Positions 45,303-55,191 of a stretch of DNA of 64,000 bases are shown piece by piece. Numbering within the stretch: position 1 is the first letter of the stretch; the number at the start of each line of letters is the position of its first letter. Where the stretch lies: contig SHZK01000007.1 in assembly GCA_009692305.1 (NCBI GenBank), forward strand, positions 1 through 64,000, read 5' to 3'. Both the position numbers and the translations under genes were made by a program. Below the pieces are notes generated by a model, which did not search any database, was not told the origin of the DNA, and worked only from the letters and a program-made list of their open reading frames with translations. Source of the DNA: Gammaproteobacteria bacterium. GTDB lineage: Bacteria; Pseudomonadota; Gammaproteobacteria; Pseudomonadales; Pseudohongiellaceae.

Positions 45303-46284
45303 AGCAGATAAATGAGACTGGGCATGGGGACGTCATGCTATTGGAAAAAATACCTGTTGGAATTAGCAGTTGCCTGCTGGGTCAGCGTGTGCGCTACGAC
45401 GGGGGCCATAAATCACACTCGTACATAACAAAAACTCTGGGTGAATATTTCGAGTTTCGCCCATTTTCGCAGAGCTGGAAATCGGACTCGGCGTGCCCCG
45501 TAAACCAATTCGATTAGCGCGTGCAGGCAACAATGAAATTCACTGTATTGCAGTGGATACTCCCGCCCAGGATCTGGCTCCGGCTCTGCGTGGGTGTGCA
45601 GATCAGCAACGCGACAGCCAGCTTCAGCTATGTGGCTATATTCTGAAGAAAGATTCACCAAGCTGCGGTATGGAGCGAGTCAAAATCTGGGATGAGGTGA
45701 TGCCAGTACGTGAAGGCGTCGGCATCTTTGCAGCGCAGCTGATGCAGAACTTGCCCTATTTACCAGTAGAAGAGGAGGGCAGACTCGGCGACGCCATTCT
45801 TCGGGAAAATTTCATCCAGCGCGTGTTTGCCATGCGCCGCTGGCATCTGTTGCTGGCTGTTGGCTTAACCGTAGCGGGCCTGATTGAGTTCCATGCCCGG
45901 CACAAATTGATCATCATGAGCCACGACCAGGCGTCGTATCGGACCTTGGGTCAACTGGTAGCCCAGACCACGCGCGAAAATTTGGCCGCGAGTGCTGACT
46001 CCTATCTGCTGCTGTTCATGCGGGCTTTAAAAGTTCGCGCCATGCGTGGCAATCATGTCAACGTGTTGCAGCACATTCAGGGTTACCTGAAAACGAATCT
46101 GGATGCCGATGACAAACAGGAACTGGTGCAGTCGATTGCTGATTACCGTCTGGGATTGCTGCCCCTGATCGTGCCGATTACCTTGTTGAACCACTATTTC
46201 CGCAAACATCCCAGCAGTTATATTGCCAACTCCTGGTACATGAAACCGTATCCGGCAGAATTGAGCTTGCAGAATACTATCTGA
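45299..46284 (+). pseudogene. DUF523/DUF1722 (YbgA-type) gene with a frameshift
   Basis: The first frame (from 45299) has IPVGISSCLLGQRVRYDGGH then YITKTLGEYFEFRPF and stops at 45517. The second frame carries ELEIGLGVPRKPIRLA, the DUF523 end SPSCGMERVK and the whole DUF1722 domain (RLGDAILRENFIQRVFAMRR, HARHKLIIMSHDQ, LNHYF...YIANSWYMKPYP). A base is missing in the CATTTTCGC at 45462-45470. Adding a G after the T-run would both restore the frame and give back the conserved Cys (PFCAEL). Either a sequencing error or a loss of function. Confidence 0.8.
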
Positions 46285-46323
46285 GATACATTGCAGGCTA
46301 AAAAGCAATGCAAGGTTGGTCTG

Positions 46324-46752
46324 ATGATTAAAATTTTGACAATTGATCATGTGGTATTACGTACCACGCAATTGTCGGCCATGCTGAATTTCTACTGCCA
46401 GATCCTTGGCTGTGTTGAAGAGCGTCGGCTAGACGCGTTGGGCCTGGTCCAATTACGTGCCGGTGATGCGCTGATTGATCTGGTGGATTGTGCTGGTGAA
46501 CTTGGCAGACAGGGAGGTGTTGCGCCACGCCAGAACGGTCGCAATATGGACCATGTTTGTCTGCGCATTGCAGCTGTTGATGAACATGGCTTGTGTGCTT
46601 ATCTGGAGCACAACGGAATCAAGCTACAGGAGATTTCTGAAAGATACGGGGCCACTGGTTTTGGTCGCTCGCTCTATATTGCGGACCCGGAGGGCAATGT
46701 GGTGGAGCTTAAATTGGAAAATCGCAACCAGGGTTTTAAAGACATAGGGTGA
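46324..46752 (+). CDS. VOC-family (glyoxalase-like) protein
   Basis: 142 residues from the ATG at 46324 with two vicinal-oxygen-chelate modules: ILTIDHVVLRTTQLSAMLNF and CLRIAAVDEHGL with the metal-ligand Glu in YIADPEGNVVELKLE. Resembles small glyoxalase-type proteins annotated as VOC family. Whether it isomerises a glutathione hemithioacetal or binds another ligand is unknown. It lies 39 bases after the frameshifted gene. Confidence 0.85.
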   Translation: MIKILTIDHVVLRTTQLSAMLNFYCQILGCVEERRLDALGLVQLRAGDALIDLVDCAGELGRQGGVAPRQNGRNMDHVCLRIAAVDEHGLCAYLEHNGIKLQEISERYGATGFGRSLYIADPEGNVVELKLENRNQGFKDIG

Positions 46753-46791
46753 AATGAAAGCTTCGTGCCTTGCTTCAATTCACAATAGCAA

Positions 46792-48327
46792 TCATACAGT
46801 TGTGATCTCTTCTGGCACAGCTGGCGCAATCTTGATATTCATATAGCCGTACAGAATCGCAACCAACGGGTTTATCAAGTTAAAGAAACAATAGGGCAAG
46901 TAAGCGAGCGTGGCGACGCCCAAAGTTCCGCTCATGTATGCACCACAAGTGTTCCAAGGAATCAGGGGTGAGGTCAGAGTGCCGGCATCCTCGAGTGTGC
47001 GGGACAAGTTCTTCGGGTCCAGTAATTGTCTCGCATATTCCAGTTTGTACATCCGTCCTGGCAGTACGATGGATATGTACTGATCCGACGTGATGATATT
47101 GGCGCCGATGCAAGTGAGAACTGTGGTCGCAATCAGGCTGCCTGTATCGTGCACGAATGACAGCGCGTAGTTGACCAGGCATTGCAATAGTCCTGTGTGT
47201 TCCATCACCGCTCCGAACACCATAGCACACAGGATAAGCCAGACTGTCGTCAGCATCGAACTCATGCCGCCGCGTGTCATCAGATCATCGAGAGTCGGGT
47301 TCCCGCTCTGTAGCGAGAAACCATCAAATAGTGTCTGCCACACGCCCTTGAACAATGCCAGAAAAACATTGGCCGTATCTGGCGCAAGGTTGAGCACGGC
47401 CTGGCGCTGAAAGACCAAGGCCAATATCACTCCCAGCATGCCGCCGGCAAGAATGGTTGGAATTGGTGGCAGTTTCTTGGTAGCCATGACCAGCAACACG
47501 ACGACTGGCAACAGCATGATCGGGTTGATGGTGAAATTGTCCTGCAGCAACTGCATGGTGATTGCAATGTCTGCGGCACTTGCGCTCGAGTCAATGTTGA
47601 AGCCAATGATCGCATACAGAAGCAGGGCTATCGTAATGCTTGGCGCTGTTGTCCATACCATATGTCCAATGTGGGAGAACAGATCAGTACCAGCTACCGC
47701 CGGTGCCAGGTTGGTTGTTTCCGACAATGGTGACATCTTGTCGCCAAAATAGGCGCCAGAGATTATGGCTCCGGCGGTTATTTCAAGTGACAGTCCCATG
47801 CCTGCAGCGGCACCGATAAGTGCTATGCCGATAGTGCCAGCGACCGTCCAGGAGCTGCCGATACTCAATGAGATCAAGCTACATATCAGGCAGGCGGCGG
47901 CATAGAAAATTACCGGATCGAGGATCTGCAAGCTGTAATAAATCATGGTCGGCACGGTGCCTGACATGATCCAGCTGCCAATCAACAGACCCACACTGAA
48001 GAGAATCAGGATTGGCTTCAGCGCGATGGTCACACCTGAAATTATACTTTCTTCGATGTGTTGCCAACGCTGGCCATTGCGCCAGCCAATCAGCGCAGCC
48101 ACTACCGCTCCCGCACACAGGGCGAGCTGGTTGGCACCGCTACTGGCATCTGCGCCGAACAGGTATACGGAAATAGACAACAGGCTGATGAGGGCAAATA
48201 CCGGGATTAATGCCTGTACAACTGTTGCTTGCCCTACTGTTGATTGAGAACCGATTGCTTCTGACTGGGGGATTTCCGGTGTTGCCGCCGATTTCGCTAA
48301 CTCCTGGGTCAGGCCAGCGGGCAGCAT
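46792..48327 (-). CDS. nhaC: Na+/H+ antiporter, NhaC family
   Basis: The 511-residue protein has about 11-12 transmembrane segments and family motifs such as SGAYFGDKMSPLSETTNLAP and CGAYMSGTLGVATLAYLP. NhaC exchanges sodium for protons, important in salt and pH balance; it fits a marine habitat. A cytoplasmic N-terminal extension of about 35 residues precedes the first helix. No ribosome site is evident before the chosen ATG, so a later start is possible. Confidence 0.9.
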   Translation of the reverse strand: MLPAGLTQELAKSAATPEIPQSEAIGSQSTVGQATVVQALIPVFALISLLSISVYLFGADASSGANQLALCAGAVVAALIGWRNGQRWQHIEESIISGVTIALKPILILFSVGLLIGSWIMSGTVPTMIYYSLQILDPVIFYAAACLICSLISLSIGSSWTVAGTIGIALIGAAAGMGLSLEITAGAIISGAYFGDKMSPLSETTNLAPAVAGTDLFSHIGHMVWTTAPSITIALLLYAIIGFNIDSSASAADIAITMQLLQDNFTINPIMLLPVVVLLVMATKKLPPIPTILAGGMLGVILALVFQRQAVLNLAPDTANVFLALFKGVWQTLFDGFSLQSGNPTLDDLMTRGGMSSMLTTVWLILCAMVFGAVMEHTGLLQCLVNYALSFVHDTGSLIATTVLTCIGANIITSDQYISIVLPGRMYKLEYARQLLDPKNLSRTLEDAGTLTSPLIPWNTCGAYMSGTLGVATLAYLPYCFFNLINPLVAILYGYMNIKIAPAVPEEITTV

Positions 48328-48527
48328 ATAAGGGAGGATTGCCGCGTGTCTATCGGTGAAAGATATTGGAGAAAGTTATTGCTGCAGGCTATAGATCAGT
48401 TTGCTACAGGTGCGGTTGGCGCTTACCGGGTTACAATTAACAAGTGAGTGGCGGAAATTGGGGTATAATCCGCGACTTTCTTGTTGGGGCAGATCCCTTT
48501 TTACCAGCCGGACTGACCGGAATACAG

Positions 48528-49787
48528 ATGACTGATCTTGAAGACTACATGTTGCAGTTGGGGGCACGGGCGCGCGCGGCGTCACGTGCCATAGCCAAAG
48601 CCACTACAGCCCAAAAAAACCAGGCGCTGTTAGCGATCGCGGCGGCACTCGATGCCAGCCGGGATGCACTGCTGGCGGCGAACCAGCGCGATCTGGAGGC
48701 TGGCGTAAAGAAAGGACTTGATGCGTCCTTGCTGGATCGACTGCAGCTGACCCCGGCGCGCATTGACAGCATGCTCGAAGGCCTGCGTCAGGTCGCAGCG
48801 CTGGATGATCCAGTTGGTGCCGTATCGGATTTGAAGTTCCGACCCAGCGGCATCCAGGTAGGGCGCATGCGTGTGCCTATTGGCGTCATCGGAATTATTT
48901 ATGAATCCCGGCCGAATGTAACCTGTGAGGCTGCCAGCCTGTGCCTGAAATCTGGCAACGCCACAATTCTGCGTGGTGGTTCTGAGGCGCTGCATTCCAA
49001 TCAGATCATTGCGGCCTGTATCAAGCAGGGACTGCAGGCGGCAGCATTGCATGCTGACGTGGTGCAGGTACTGGATCGCACGGATCGCGATGCTGTTGGT
49101 CTCCTGATCACGATGTCCGCATTCGTTGATGTGATTATCCCGCGGGGTGGCAAGGGCTTGAGCGAACGGATCAGCAGAGATGCGAAGGTACCTGTACTCA
49201 AGCATCTGGATGGTAATTGCCACCTTTATATTGATGACAAGGCTGATGTGGCGAAGGCCGTGAGTGTCGCCTTTAATGCCAAGACTCAGCGTTATGGCAC
49301 ATGCTGTACGCTGGAATCACTGCTGGTGGCCGAGGCGATTGCAGCACGAGTATTGCCTCAGTTAGCACTGCAATACGGCGAGGCTGGGGTGGAGATGCGC
49401 GGTTGCGAACAAACCCGAAAACTTGTGCCGCAAGCCAAGGTGGCTACGGAGGCAGACTGGGGTACAGAATATCTGGCGCCTATCATCTCGATCAAGATTG
49501 TGCCGGACCTGGATGCTGCGATTGCGCATATCGCTCAATATAGTTCGCAACACACCGAATCCATAATGACACAAGATTTTGCACGTGCGCAGCGCTTCCT
49601 GCGGGAAGTGGATTCAAGTTCGGTCATGGTGAATGCATCCACGCGCTTCGCCGATGGATTTGAATACGGGCTGGGAGCAGAGATAGGTATTTCGACAGAC
49701 AAGTTGCATGCGCGAGGACCGGTTGGTCTCGAAGGCTTGACCTCGCAGAAATTCATCGTGATTGGAGATGGTCATATCCGGACATGA
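48528..49787 (+). CDS. proA: Gamma-glutamyl phosphate reductase
   Basis: 419 residues from the ATG at 48528 ([20 protein letters not shown]). The NADPH-dependent aldehyde-dehydrogenase-like enzyme makes glutamate semialdehyde for proline. Active-site Cys is in [14 protein letters not shown], and [20 protein letters not shown] and [20 protein letters not shown] are conserved. An in-frame ATG 84 bases upstream lacks a ribosome site. nadD overlaps its stop (ATGA). Confidence 0.95.
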   Translation: MTDLEDYMLQLGARARAASRAIAKATTAQKNQALLAIAAALDASRDALLAANQRDLEAGVKKGLDASLLDRLQLTPARIDSMLEGLRQVAALDDPVGAVSDLKFRPSGIQVGRMRVPIGVIGIIYESRPNVTCEAASLCLKSGNATILRGGSEALHSNQIIAACIKQGLQAAALHADVVQVLDRTDRDAVGLLITMSAFVDVIIPRGGKGLSERISRDAKVPVLKHLDGNCHLYIDDKADVAKAVSVAFNAKTQRYGTCCTLESLLVAEAIAARVLPQLALQYGEAGVEMRGCEQTRKLVPQAKVATEADWGTEYLAPIISIKIVPDLDAAIAHIAQYSSQHTESIMTQDFARAQRFLREVDSSSVMVNASTRFADGFEYGLGAEIGISTDKLHARGPVGLEGLTSQKFIVIGDGHIRT

Positions 49788-50428
49788 GCAAGCGTCTCGG
49801 AGTACTAGGCGGGATGTTCGACCCGGTGCATAACGGGCATATCGAAGCAGCCCGTTTCGCCATTCGCACCCTCGAGCTTGAATCCCTGCAGTTGGTTCCC
49901 TGTAACATTCCTAATCACCGCGAGCTCGCGGCTTGTGGGCCTGCGGATCGACTCGCCATGTTGCAATTGGCCGTGGCAGGAGAGAGTGGGATAAGCATCA
50001 ACCAGATTGAGCTGAAACGGGATCAGGTCTCTTATACGGTAGATACACTATTGGTCCTGCGGGATTCCGGGTTAAATGACCATGTAGTATTCGTATTGGG
50101 CACCGATGCATTTAATTCGCTCACACTTTGGCATCATTGGCAGGAGCTGTTCGAGCTCTGCCATTTGTTGGTGTTGGGACGTGACGCTGCAAAAATAGCA
50201 AGCGCAACTGCCGCAGCGGTGGAGCTGGATAAAAGAAGGGTACAATCAGCTCGCGAACTGTTTGCCTCTGCCCACGGCAAGATTTACCTCGCAGAAGATT
50301 TCAGGGTCAACTTGTCATCGACGAAGGTGCGAGAAGCAATTAGGAAGAAACAGGATTTATCAGCACTGCTCAATGCCGATGTCATTGAGTATATTAATCA
50401 ACGCAATCTCTACAGTATTGGCAGTTAG
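49784..50428 (+). CDS. nadD: Nicotinate-nucleotide adenylyltransferase
   Basis: 214 residues. Nucleotidyl-transfer motifs are [20 protein letters not shown] (HxGH-type) and the ISSTxxR-like [14 protein letters not shown] near the C-terminus. It adds AMP to nicotinate mononucleotide, downstream of NadC (9.8 kb). Its start overlaps proA. rsfS follows after 49 bases. Confidence 0.95.
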   Translation: MSKRLGVLGGMFDPVHNGHIEAARFAIRTLELESLQLVPCNIPNHRELAACGPADRLAMLQLAVAGESGISINQIELKRDQVSYTVDTLLVLRDSGLNDHVVFVLGTDAFNSLTLWHHWQELFELCHLLVLGRDAAKIASATAAAVELDKRRVQSARELFASAHGKIYLAEDFRVNLSSTKVREAIRKKQDLSALLNADVIEYINQRNLYSIGS

Positions 50429-50477
50429 CCATGCCCTGATTGCTACCAAGCCATCGTTACTAACCAATAGGTGATGT

Positions 50478-51080
50478 TTGAAAAGTAAAAAGTCAGCACA
50501 AATAGCCATTGCAGCCCTGGAAGACATGAAAGGGCAGTTCATTCGTTGCATCAATGTTGAGAAACTCACTGCGATTACCGACTACATGATAGTAGTGACC
50601 GGTACGTCCAGCACCCACATACGGGCGTTGGCGGATACGGTTGTGGTCAAACTCAAGGCTGCAAATCAAAAAATCACCGGAGTGGAAGGCAAGATGCAAT
50701 CCGAGTGGGTGCTGGTGGATGCCGGTGGCGTGGTTGTACATGTGATGACGGCGCCAGTGCGAGCTTTGTATAACCTGGAAGATCTGTGGGATTTCAAAGG
50801 ACAAAAGTCGGCAGAGCAGGAGGCCGATAGTGAATTGATGCACGCTGTTGTTGCCGAAAAGAAAAATTGGAAAGATAAGAAAAAAATCTTCAGGAAGAGG
50901 TCGACAGGTTCAAGAAGCAATTCCAAAGCGGCGAATCAGTCCGCATCGGATAATGTTGCTTCGCATAAACCCGGTGCGAGAAAACCTGCTGCTAAAAATG
51001 TCGCTGCGGAAAAGCCTCCACCGGAAAAAGCTGCACGCAGAAAAATCAGCACGGGCGCTGGCAAAAAAACGACTAAATGA
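50478..51080 (+). CDS. rsfS: Ribosome silencing factor RsfS with a basic C-terminal tail
   Basis: The first about 110 residues match RsfS/RsfA: ALEDMKGQFIRCINVEKLTA, DYMIVVTGTSSTHIRALADT, EGKMQSEWVLVDAGGVVVHV and YNLEDLW. It binds L14 and blocks subunit joining during starvation. Start is TTG (AGGTGA just upstream); an in-frame stop forbids anything earlier. An extra tail of about 75 residues is rich in Lys, Ala, Pro and Ser, unusual for the family. The stop overlaps rlmH. Confidence 0.92.
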   Translation: MKSKKSAQIAIAALEDMKGQFIRCINVEKLTAITDYMIVVTGTSSTHIRALADTVVVKLKAANQKITGVEGKMQSEWVLVDAGGVVVHVMTAPVRALYNLEDLWDFKGQKSAEQEADSELMHAVVAEKKNWKDKKKIFRKRSTGSRSNSKAANQSASDNVASHKPGARKPAAKNVAAEKPPPEKAARRKISTGAGKKTTK

Positions 51081-51547
51081 AAATCCGGTTGCTCTGTGTT
51101 GGTACCAAGATGCCGGCATGGGTACAGGCAGGCGTGGCCGAGTATGAAAAACGTTGTGCACGATATCTCGGATTGTCATTGGTGGAAGTGCCAATGGCGA
51201 AACGATCCAAGACGGTCAGTATCGAGCAATGCATCCAGAAAGAAAGTGATGAGTTATTGACGCGAGTGCAGGCTGATGACTTTGTGGTTGCAATGGAAGT
51301 CACCGGCAAAGTGCTTGCAACCGAAACTCTGGCCGAGCGGGTTGCGCAATTCAGGGCTGAAGGCAGGAATCTGAGTCTGCTGATCGGTGGTCCGGATGGT
51401 TTGGGGGCGGCGTGTCGTGAGCGCGCCAACGAGTGCTGGAGTTTGTCAGCCATGACTCTGCCCCATCCATTGGTACGAATTCTGCTGGTTGAACAGTTCT
51501 ATCGAGTGGCGTCGATCCTGCAGGGCCACCCGTACCATCGGGACTGA
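51077..51547 (+). CDS. rlmH: 23S rRNA pseudouridine1915 N3-methyltransferase
   Basis: 156 residues of SPOUT family: MKIRLLCVGTKMPAWVQAGV, the knot segments LLIGGPDGLG and LSAMTLPHPLVRILLVEQFY, ending YHRD. It methylates pseudouridine 1915 in helix 69 of the large subunit. Start overlaps rsfS (ATGA). Standard length. Confidence 0.96.
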   Translation: MKIRLLCVGTKMPAWVQAGVAEYEKRCARYLGLSLVEVPMAKRSKTVSIEQCIQKESDELLTRVQADDFVVAMEVTGKVLATETLAERVAQFRAEGRNLSLLIGGPDGLGAACRERANECWSLSAMTLPHPLVRILLVEQFYRVASILQGHPYHRD

Positions 51548-51899
51548 TCACTCCTCGCCGTTTTCTGGAATCTTCCGCCCATTACTGCAAATCTCGCTGA
51601 AATGCGCTAAAGGTCTATGACAAATGTGGCCAAAAAACGATAAACTGGCGCCTTTCGCGCAAATGATCAGGTAATTTCGGCAAGCCCTTAAACTTAATGG
51701 TAATCTTGCAGTCCAAATGGCGGGCATTACCGAGGCTTTTCTCTGTTTGCAGGCCCGGCTACAAAATAGCACGACAGCTTACTACAGGCCTCAGCGGTCT
51801 AGCCGATTACAGTAAGGGAATTATCACAAAAGCTTGGCAGGTTGAGCGAAGGAACCACCAAGCAGATAGCAATCTGGCAGGACTTAAGCAGCAACATCT
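51548..51899 (+). other. rlmH-mrdA intergenic region
   Basis: 352 bases. I see no RNA gene or clear terminator. A 68-codon frame (51697-51903) overlaps the mrdA start in ATGA but has no recognisable content. The segment probably holds the promoter of the mrdA-rodA unit; I can point to no convincing -35/-10 pair. Confidence 0.4.
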
Positions 51900-53873
51900 A
51901 TGACCGGCAAATGGCAATTAAAAGATCACGAGGCAGAGCGCCAGATATTTAACCGGCGTCTGATCATTGCAGGAGTGTTTATCGTCCTGCTGTTCGCTGC
52001 GCTGATTTTGAAATTGGTTAATCTGCAGTTTTCCCAGTACGAATACTTCTCTGCAAGGTCTGATGGCAATCGATTACATTCCCAGTATGTCGCGCCCGCA
52101 CGTGGATTGATCTTTGATCGCAATGGTGCACTGCTCGCTGACAATCAACCCATATTCAACCTTAGTGTGATTCGCGAACAAGTGGGTGACCTCGATGAGA
52201 TGTTGAACAACCTGCGCACTCTCATTGGACTTTCTGATGATGAAATTGAACAATTTTCAATTCGATTGCGCCGTAATCGAGTGCCATTCTCGTCGGTGCC
52301 AATTCGTTTTGTGCTGAGTGAAGAAGACAGATCAGCAATCGCAGTGAATGGTCACCGGCTGCCCGGACTCGCGATTGAACCGCAATTTGTGCGCAGTTAT
52401 CCGCTGAGTGCATTGACAGCACATTCCGTTGGTTATGTGTCAGAAATAAATCGGGAAGAGCTTGATCAGATGGATGAGACCGAGCGCCAGAATTACGGCG
52501 GCACCAACCATATAGGAAAATCTGGTGTTGAGCGTACCTATGAAGGCCTGTTGCACGGTAAGGTTGGTTATGAAATTGTCGAGAAGAATAACCGGGGTCA
52601 GGTTATGCGGGAACTCGATCGTACAGATCCTGTCGCAGGCAAAAACATCACTCTGCATATCGATGCCCAGTTGCAGATAGCGGCCGAGCAGGCCCTCGGT
52701 GATTTTCGAGGCGCTATTGTGGCCATTGAACCTGCTACTGGTGGCATCCTCGCCATGGTTAGCAAACCCGGATTCGACCCTAACCTGTTTGTTACGGGAA
52801 TCAGCACGAAAGACTACAAGTTGCTGGTTGAAGATCGGATCAACACGCCATTATTTGATCGTACCACCAATCCTTATCCACCAGGCTCTACGGTAAAGCC
52901 ATTCCTTGGTCTCTCCGGACTGGAGCTTGGTCTGGTGGATTACGACTATGCGATTCAGGACCCGGGGTATTTCCGCCTGCCAGGCGTCGCCTATCGATGG
53001 GGCGATTACACACTGCGCACGGCCATCGGTGGCGGTCACGGACACACAAATCTGCAGAAGGCTATTTACCAGTCATGTGACACTTTTTTCTATGATCTGG
53101 GCAATCGCATGGGGATCGATGCCATGCACGAATACATGTCATTATTCGGATTTGGCCAGAATTTCGCGGTCGATATCGGCTATGCCCGCACCGGTGTAAT
53201 GCCGTCCAGAGATTGGAAGCAGGAATCCCGTGGCGAGCCTTGGTATCCGGGAGATACGATCAATTCGTCCATTGGTCAAGGCTTCATGTGGGCTACTCCT
53301 CTGCAGCTGGCAACCGCTGTCGCCATCATCGCTAACAAGGGTGTTGTGGTGCAGCCGCGATTGCTGCGTGCGGTTGAGGACGAGCCATTTGTCCCGGAAA
53401 TCCGCGATCCTGTCCCCGATATTGTGCTAAAGGACCAGGATTACTGGCGCTATATGGAAGAGGCCATGACCATGGTTGTGCACCGGCCTTACTCTGATAC
53501 GTTCAGGGATTACGGCACGGCTTATGAGGCTATTGCCCAGGCTGATCGCACGATGCCTTACCGGATGGCAGGCAAGTCCGGTTCTGCCCAGGTCGTGGGT
53601 ATCAGCCAATCGATTTTGAAGAGTGGCGATATTGTTGTCTCTGATCTGAACAAGGACCATGGACTCTTCATCTCGTTCGCGCCGGCCATGCACAGCGAGA
53701 TCGCTCCCCAGATCGCCATTGCGGTTATCGTGGAAAATGGCGAACACGGCAGCAGCGTGGCGGGGCCGGTTGCCAAGCGCATCATTGATGAATACCTGTT
53801 AAATATCTTGCAAATCGACTTTGCAACTCATCCTTCCAATCCAAATTCTTTGATCTCCCAGGTAAATGATTAA
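51900..53873 (+). CDS. mrdA: Penicillin-binding protein 2, elongation transpeptidase
   Basis: 657 residues: N-terminal cytoplasmic tail and a transmembrane helix (about 22-44), pedestal domain (GLIFDRNGALLADN and the ERTYEGLLHGKVGYE region) and transpeptidase domain with SxxK in NPYPPGSTVKPFLGL, SxN and the KSG in MAGKSGSAQV. Works with RodA in cell-wall elongation to keep rod shape. rodA overlaps by 8 bases. Confidence 0.97.
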   Translation: MTGKWQLKDHEAERQIFNRRLIIAGVFIVLLFAALILKLVNLQFSQYEYFSARSDGNRLHSQYVAPARGLIFDRNGALLADNQPIFNLSVIREQVGDLDEMLNNLRTLIGLSDDEIEQFSIRLRRNRVPFSSVPIRFVLSEEDRSAIAVNGHRLPGLAIEPQFVRSYPLSALTAHSVGYVSEINREELDQMDETERQNYGGTNHIGKSGVERTYEGLLHGKVGYEIVEKNNRGQVMRELDRTDPVAGKNITLHIDAQLQIAAEQALGDFRGAIVAIEPATGGILAMVSKPGFDPNLFVTGISTKDYKLLVEDRINTPLFDRTTNPYPPGSTVKPFLGLSGLELGLVDYDYAIQDPGYFRLPGVAYRWGDYTLRTAIGGGHGHTNLQKAIYQSCDTFFYDLGNRMGIDAMHEYMSLFGFGQNFAVDIGYARTGVMPSRDWKQESRGEPWYPGDTINSSIGQGFMWATPLQLATAVAIIANKGVVVQPRLLRAVEDEPFVPEIRDPVPDIVLKDQDYWRYMEEAMTMVVHRPYSDTFRDYGTAYEAIAQADRTMPYRMAGKSGSAQVVGISQSILKSGDIVVSDLNKDHGLFISFAPAMHSEIAPQIAIAVIVENGEHGSSVAGPVAKRIIDEYLLNILQIDFATHPSNPNSLISQVND

Positions 53874-55008
53874 TCAGGATTTCATTCGCCAGTCTTCCGG
53901 ACTGAATTCCGGCAAAATCACATCGAGCACGATCTGGCGCAGCGTGCATACCGACCCCCAGTTACTCGTTGGCATTTCCCTGCTTTGTGCATTCGGTTTG
54001 CTCATATTGTGGAGCGCGAGCGACAGTAATGAGGCTGAGGTGCAGCGGCAGTCGCTGGCGATGCTGGTCGGACTCGTCGTCATGTTCATCGTCGCCCAGT
54101 TCAATGTGCATTTTGTTCGCAGTTGGGCGCCGACACTGTACGCCGGCGGCATCGGCCTGCTGGGGCTGGTACTGTTCATGGGAGTCGAGAAGAATGGTGC
54201 GCGCAGTTGGCTGGATCTGCCAGGATTGCCCAGCTTTCAACCGTCGGAGTTAATGAAGTTTGTAGTACCTATGCTGCTGGCGTGGTATTTGGCTGGTCGA
54301 CCGTTGCCGCCACGCTTCAAGCACATATTGGTCGCGGCCATCATGATCCTGCTGCCGGCAGCGCTGATCATTGTCCAGAATGATGCAGGCACCGCGTTGA
54401 TGGTAACGATGTCCGGTGTCTTTGTAGTCTTGCTGGCTGGTATCTCATGGCGCCTGGTAATCGGTGGCACTGTGGCCCTGCTACTGGCTTCCCCTGCCTG
54501 GTTTCTGTTTCTTGCCCAGGAGCACCAGAAAAACCGCATTCTGACCTTTTTCAATCCGTATCGGGATCCGACCGGAGCTGGCTACAACATCATCCAGTCA
54601 CAGATAGCTATCGGCTCTGGCGGTATCTACGGCAAGGGTTTTGAAAATGGTGCGCAGTCGCAGCTGGATTTTATTCCTGAGAGCAATACCGATTTTATTC
54701 TTGCAGTGCTGGCCGAAGAGTTCGGCTTCCTTGGCGTATTGTTCCTGATTTGCCTGTACCTGTGCGTGTTCGCGCGTGCAGGCTACATTGCATACACGGC
54801 CAATGATATGTTTTCGCGGCTGTTGGCGGGCAGCATCACGCTCACATTTTTCCTGTACGTGTTCGTCAATATGGCGATGGTGACTGGCCTGTTGCCCGTA
54901 GTTGGCTTGCCTCTGCCACTCATCAGCCGCGGCGGTACCTCTATAGTAACTATGTTCATTGGTTTCGGAATGCTTATGTCGATAGCAACCCATGGGCGCC
55001 AAAAGTAG
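53866..55008 (+). CDS. rodA: Peptidoglycan glycosyltransferase RodA
   Basis: 380 residues, SEDS family, about 10 transmembrane helices. Motifs: GARSWLDLPGLPSFQPSELM, QNDAGTALMV, GYNIIQSQIAIGSGG, FIPESNTDFILAVLAEEFGF and PLPLISRGGTSIVTM. It polymerises glycan strands that MrdA cross-links. The N-terminal about 35 residues are hydrophilic. mltB usually follows in Pseudomonas-like genomes but is absent here; rlpA is next. Confidence 0.97.
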   Translation: MINQDFIRQSSGLNSGKITSSTIWRSVHTDPQLLVGISLLCAFGLLILWSASDSNEAEVQRQSLAMLVGLVVMFIVAQFNVHFVRSWAPTLYAGGIGLLGLVLFMGVEKNGARSWLDLPGLPSFQPSELMKFVVPMLLAWYLAGRPLPPRFKHILVAAIMILLPAALIIVQNDAGTALMVTMSGVFVVLLAGISWRLVIGGTVALLLASPAWFLFLAQEHQKNRILTFFNPYRDPTGAGYNIIQSQIAIGSGGIYGKGFENGAQSQLDFIPESNTDFILAVLAEEFGFLGVLFLICLYLCVFARAGYIAYTANDMFSRLLAGSITLTFFLYVFVNMAMVTGLLPVVGLPLPLISRGGTSIVTMFIGFGMLMSIATHGRQK

Positions 55009-55191
55009 CATAACCTGTTGAAATATATATATAAAATATAGTTTCGCGAAGAAAATCCGGCACCCGTTTAAAGGTTAGCGCAAAAAGCGGTAAGTAAAGA
55101 TGGCGTAAACATTAAAACTATTCCGGTTTTGGACGTTATTTACTTGGACGATTCCCTTCATCCAAAGTGGTCACTACTGGTAGTTGCATCT

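Noticed and set aside
45454..45475. Programmed -1 frameshift in the DUF523 gene
   Set aside because: No proper X-XXY-YYZ slippery heptamer; a single missing G explains frame and lost Cys better.
51697..51903. Small gene overlapping mrdA in ATGA
   Set aside because: Composition looks random, no ribosome site, no known family; overlap alone is weak evidence.
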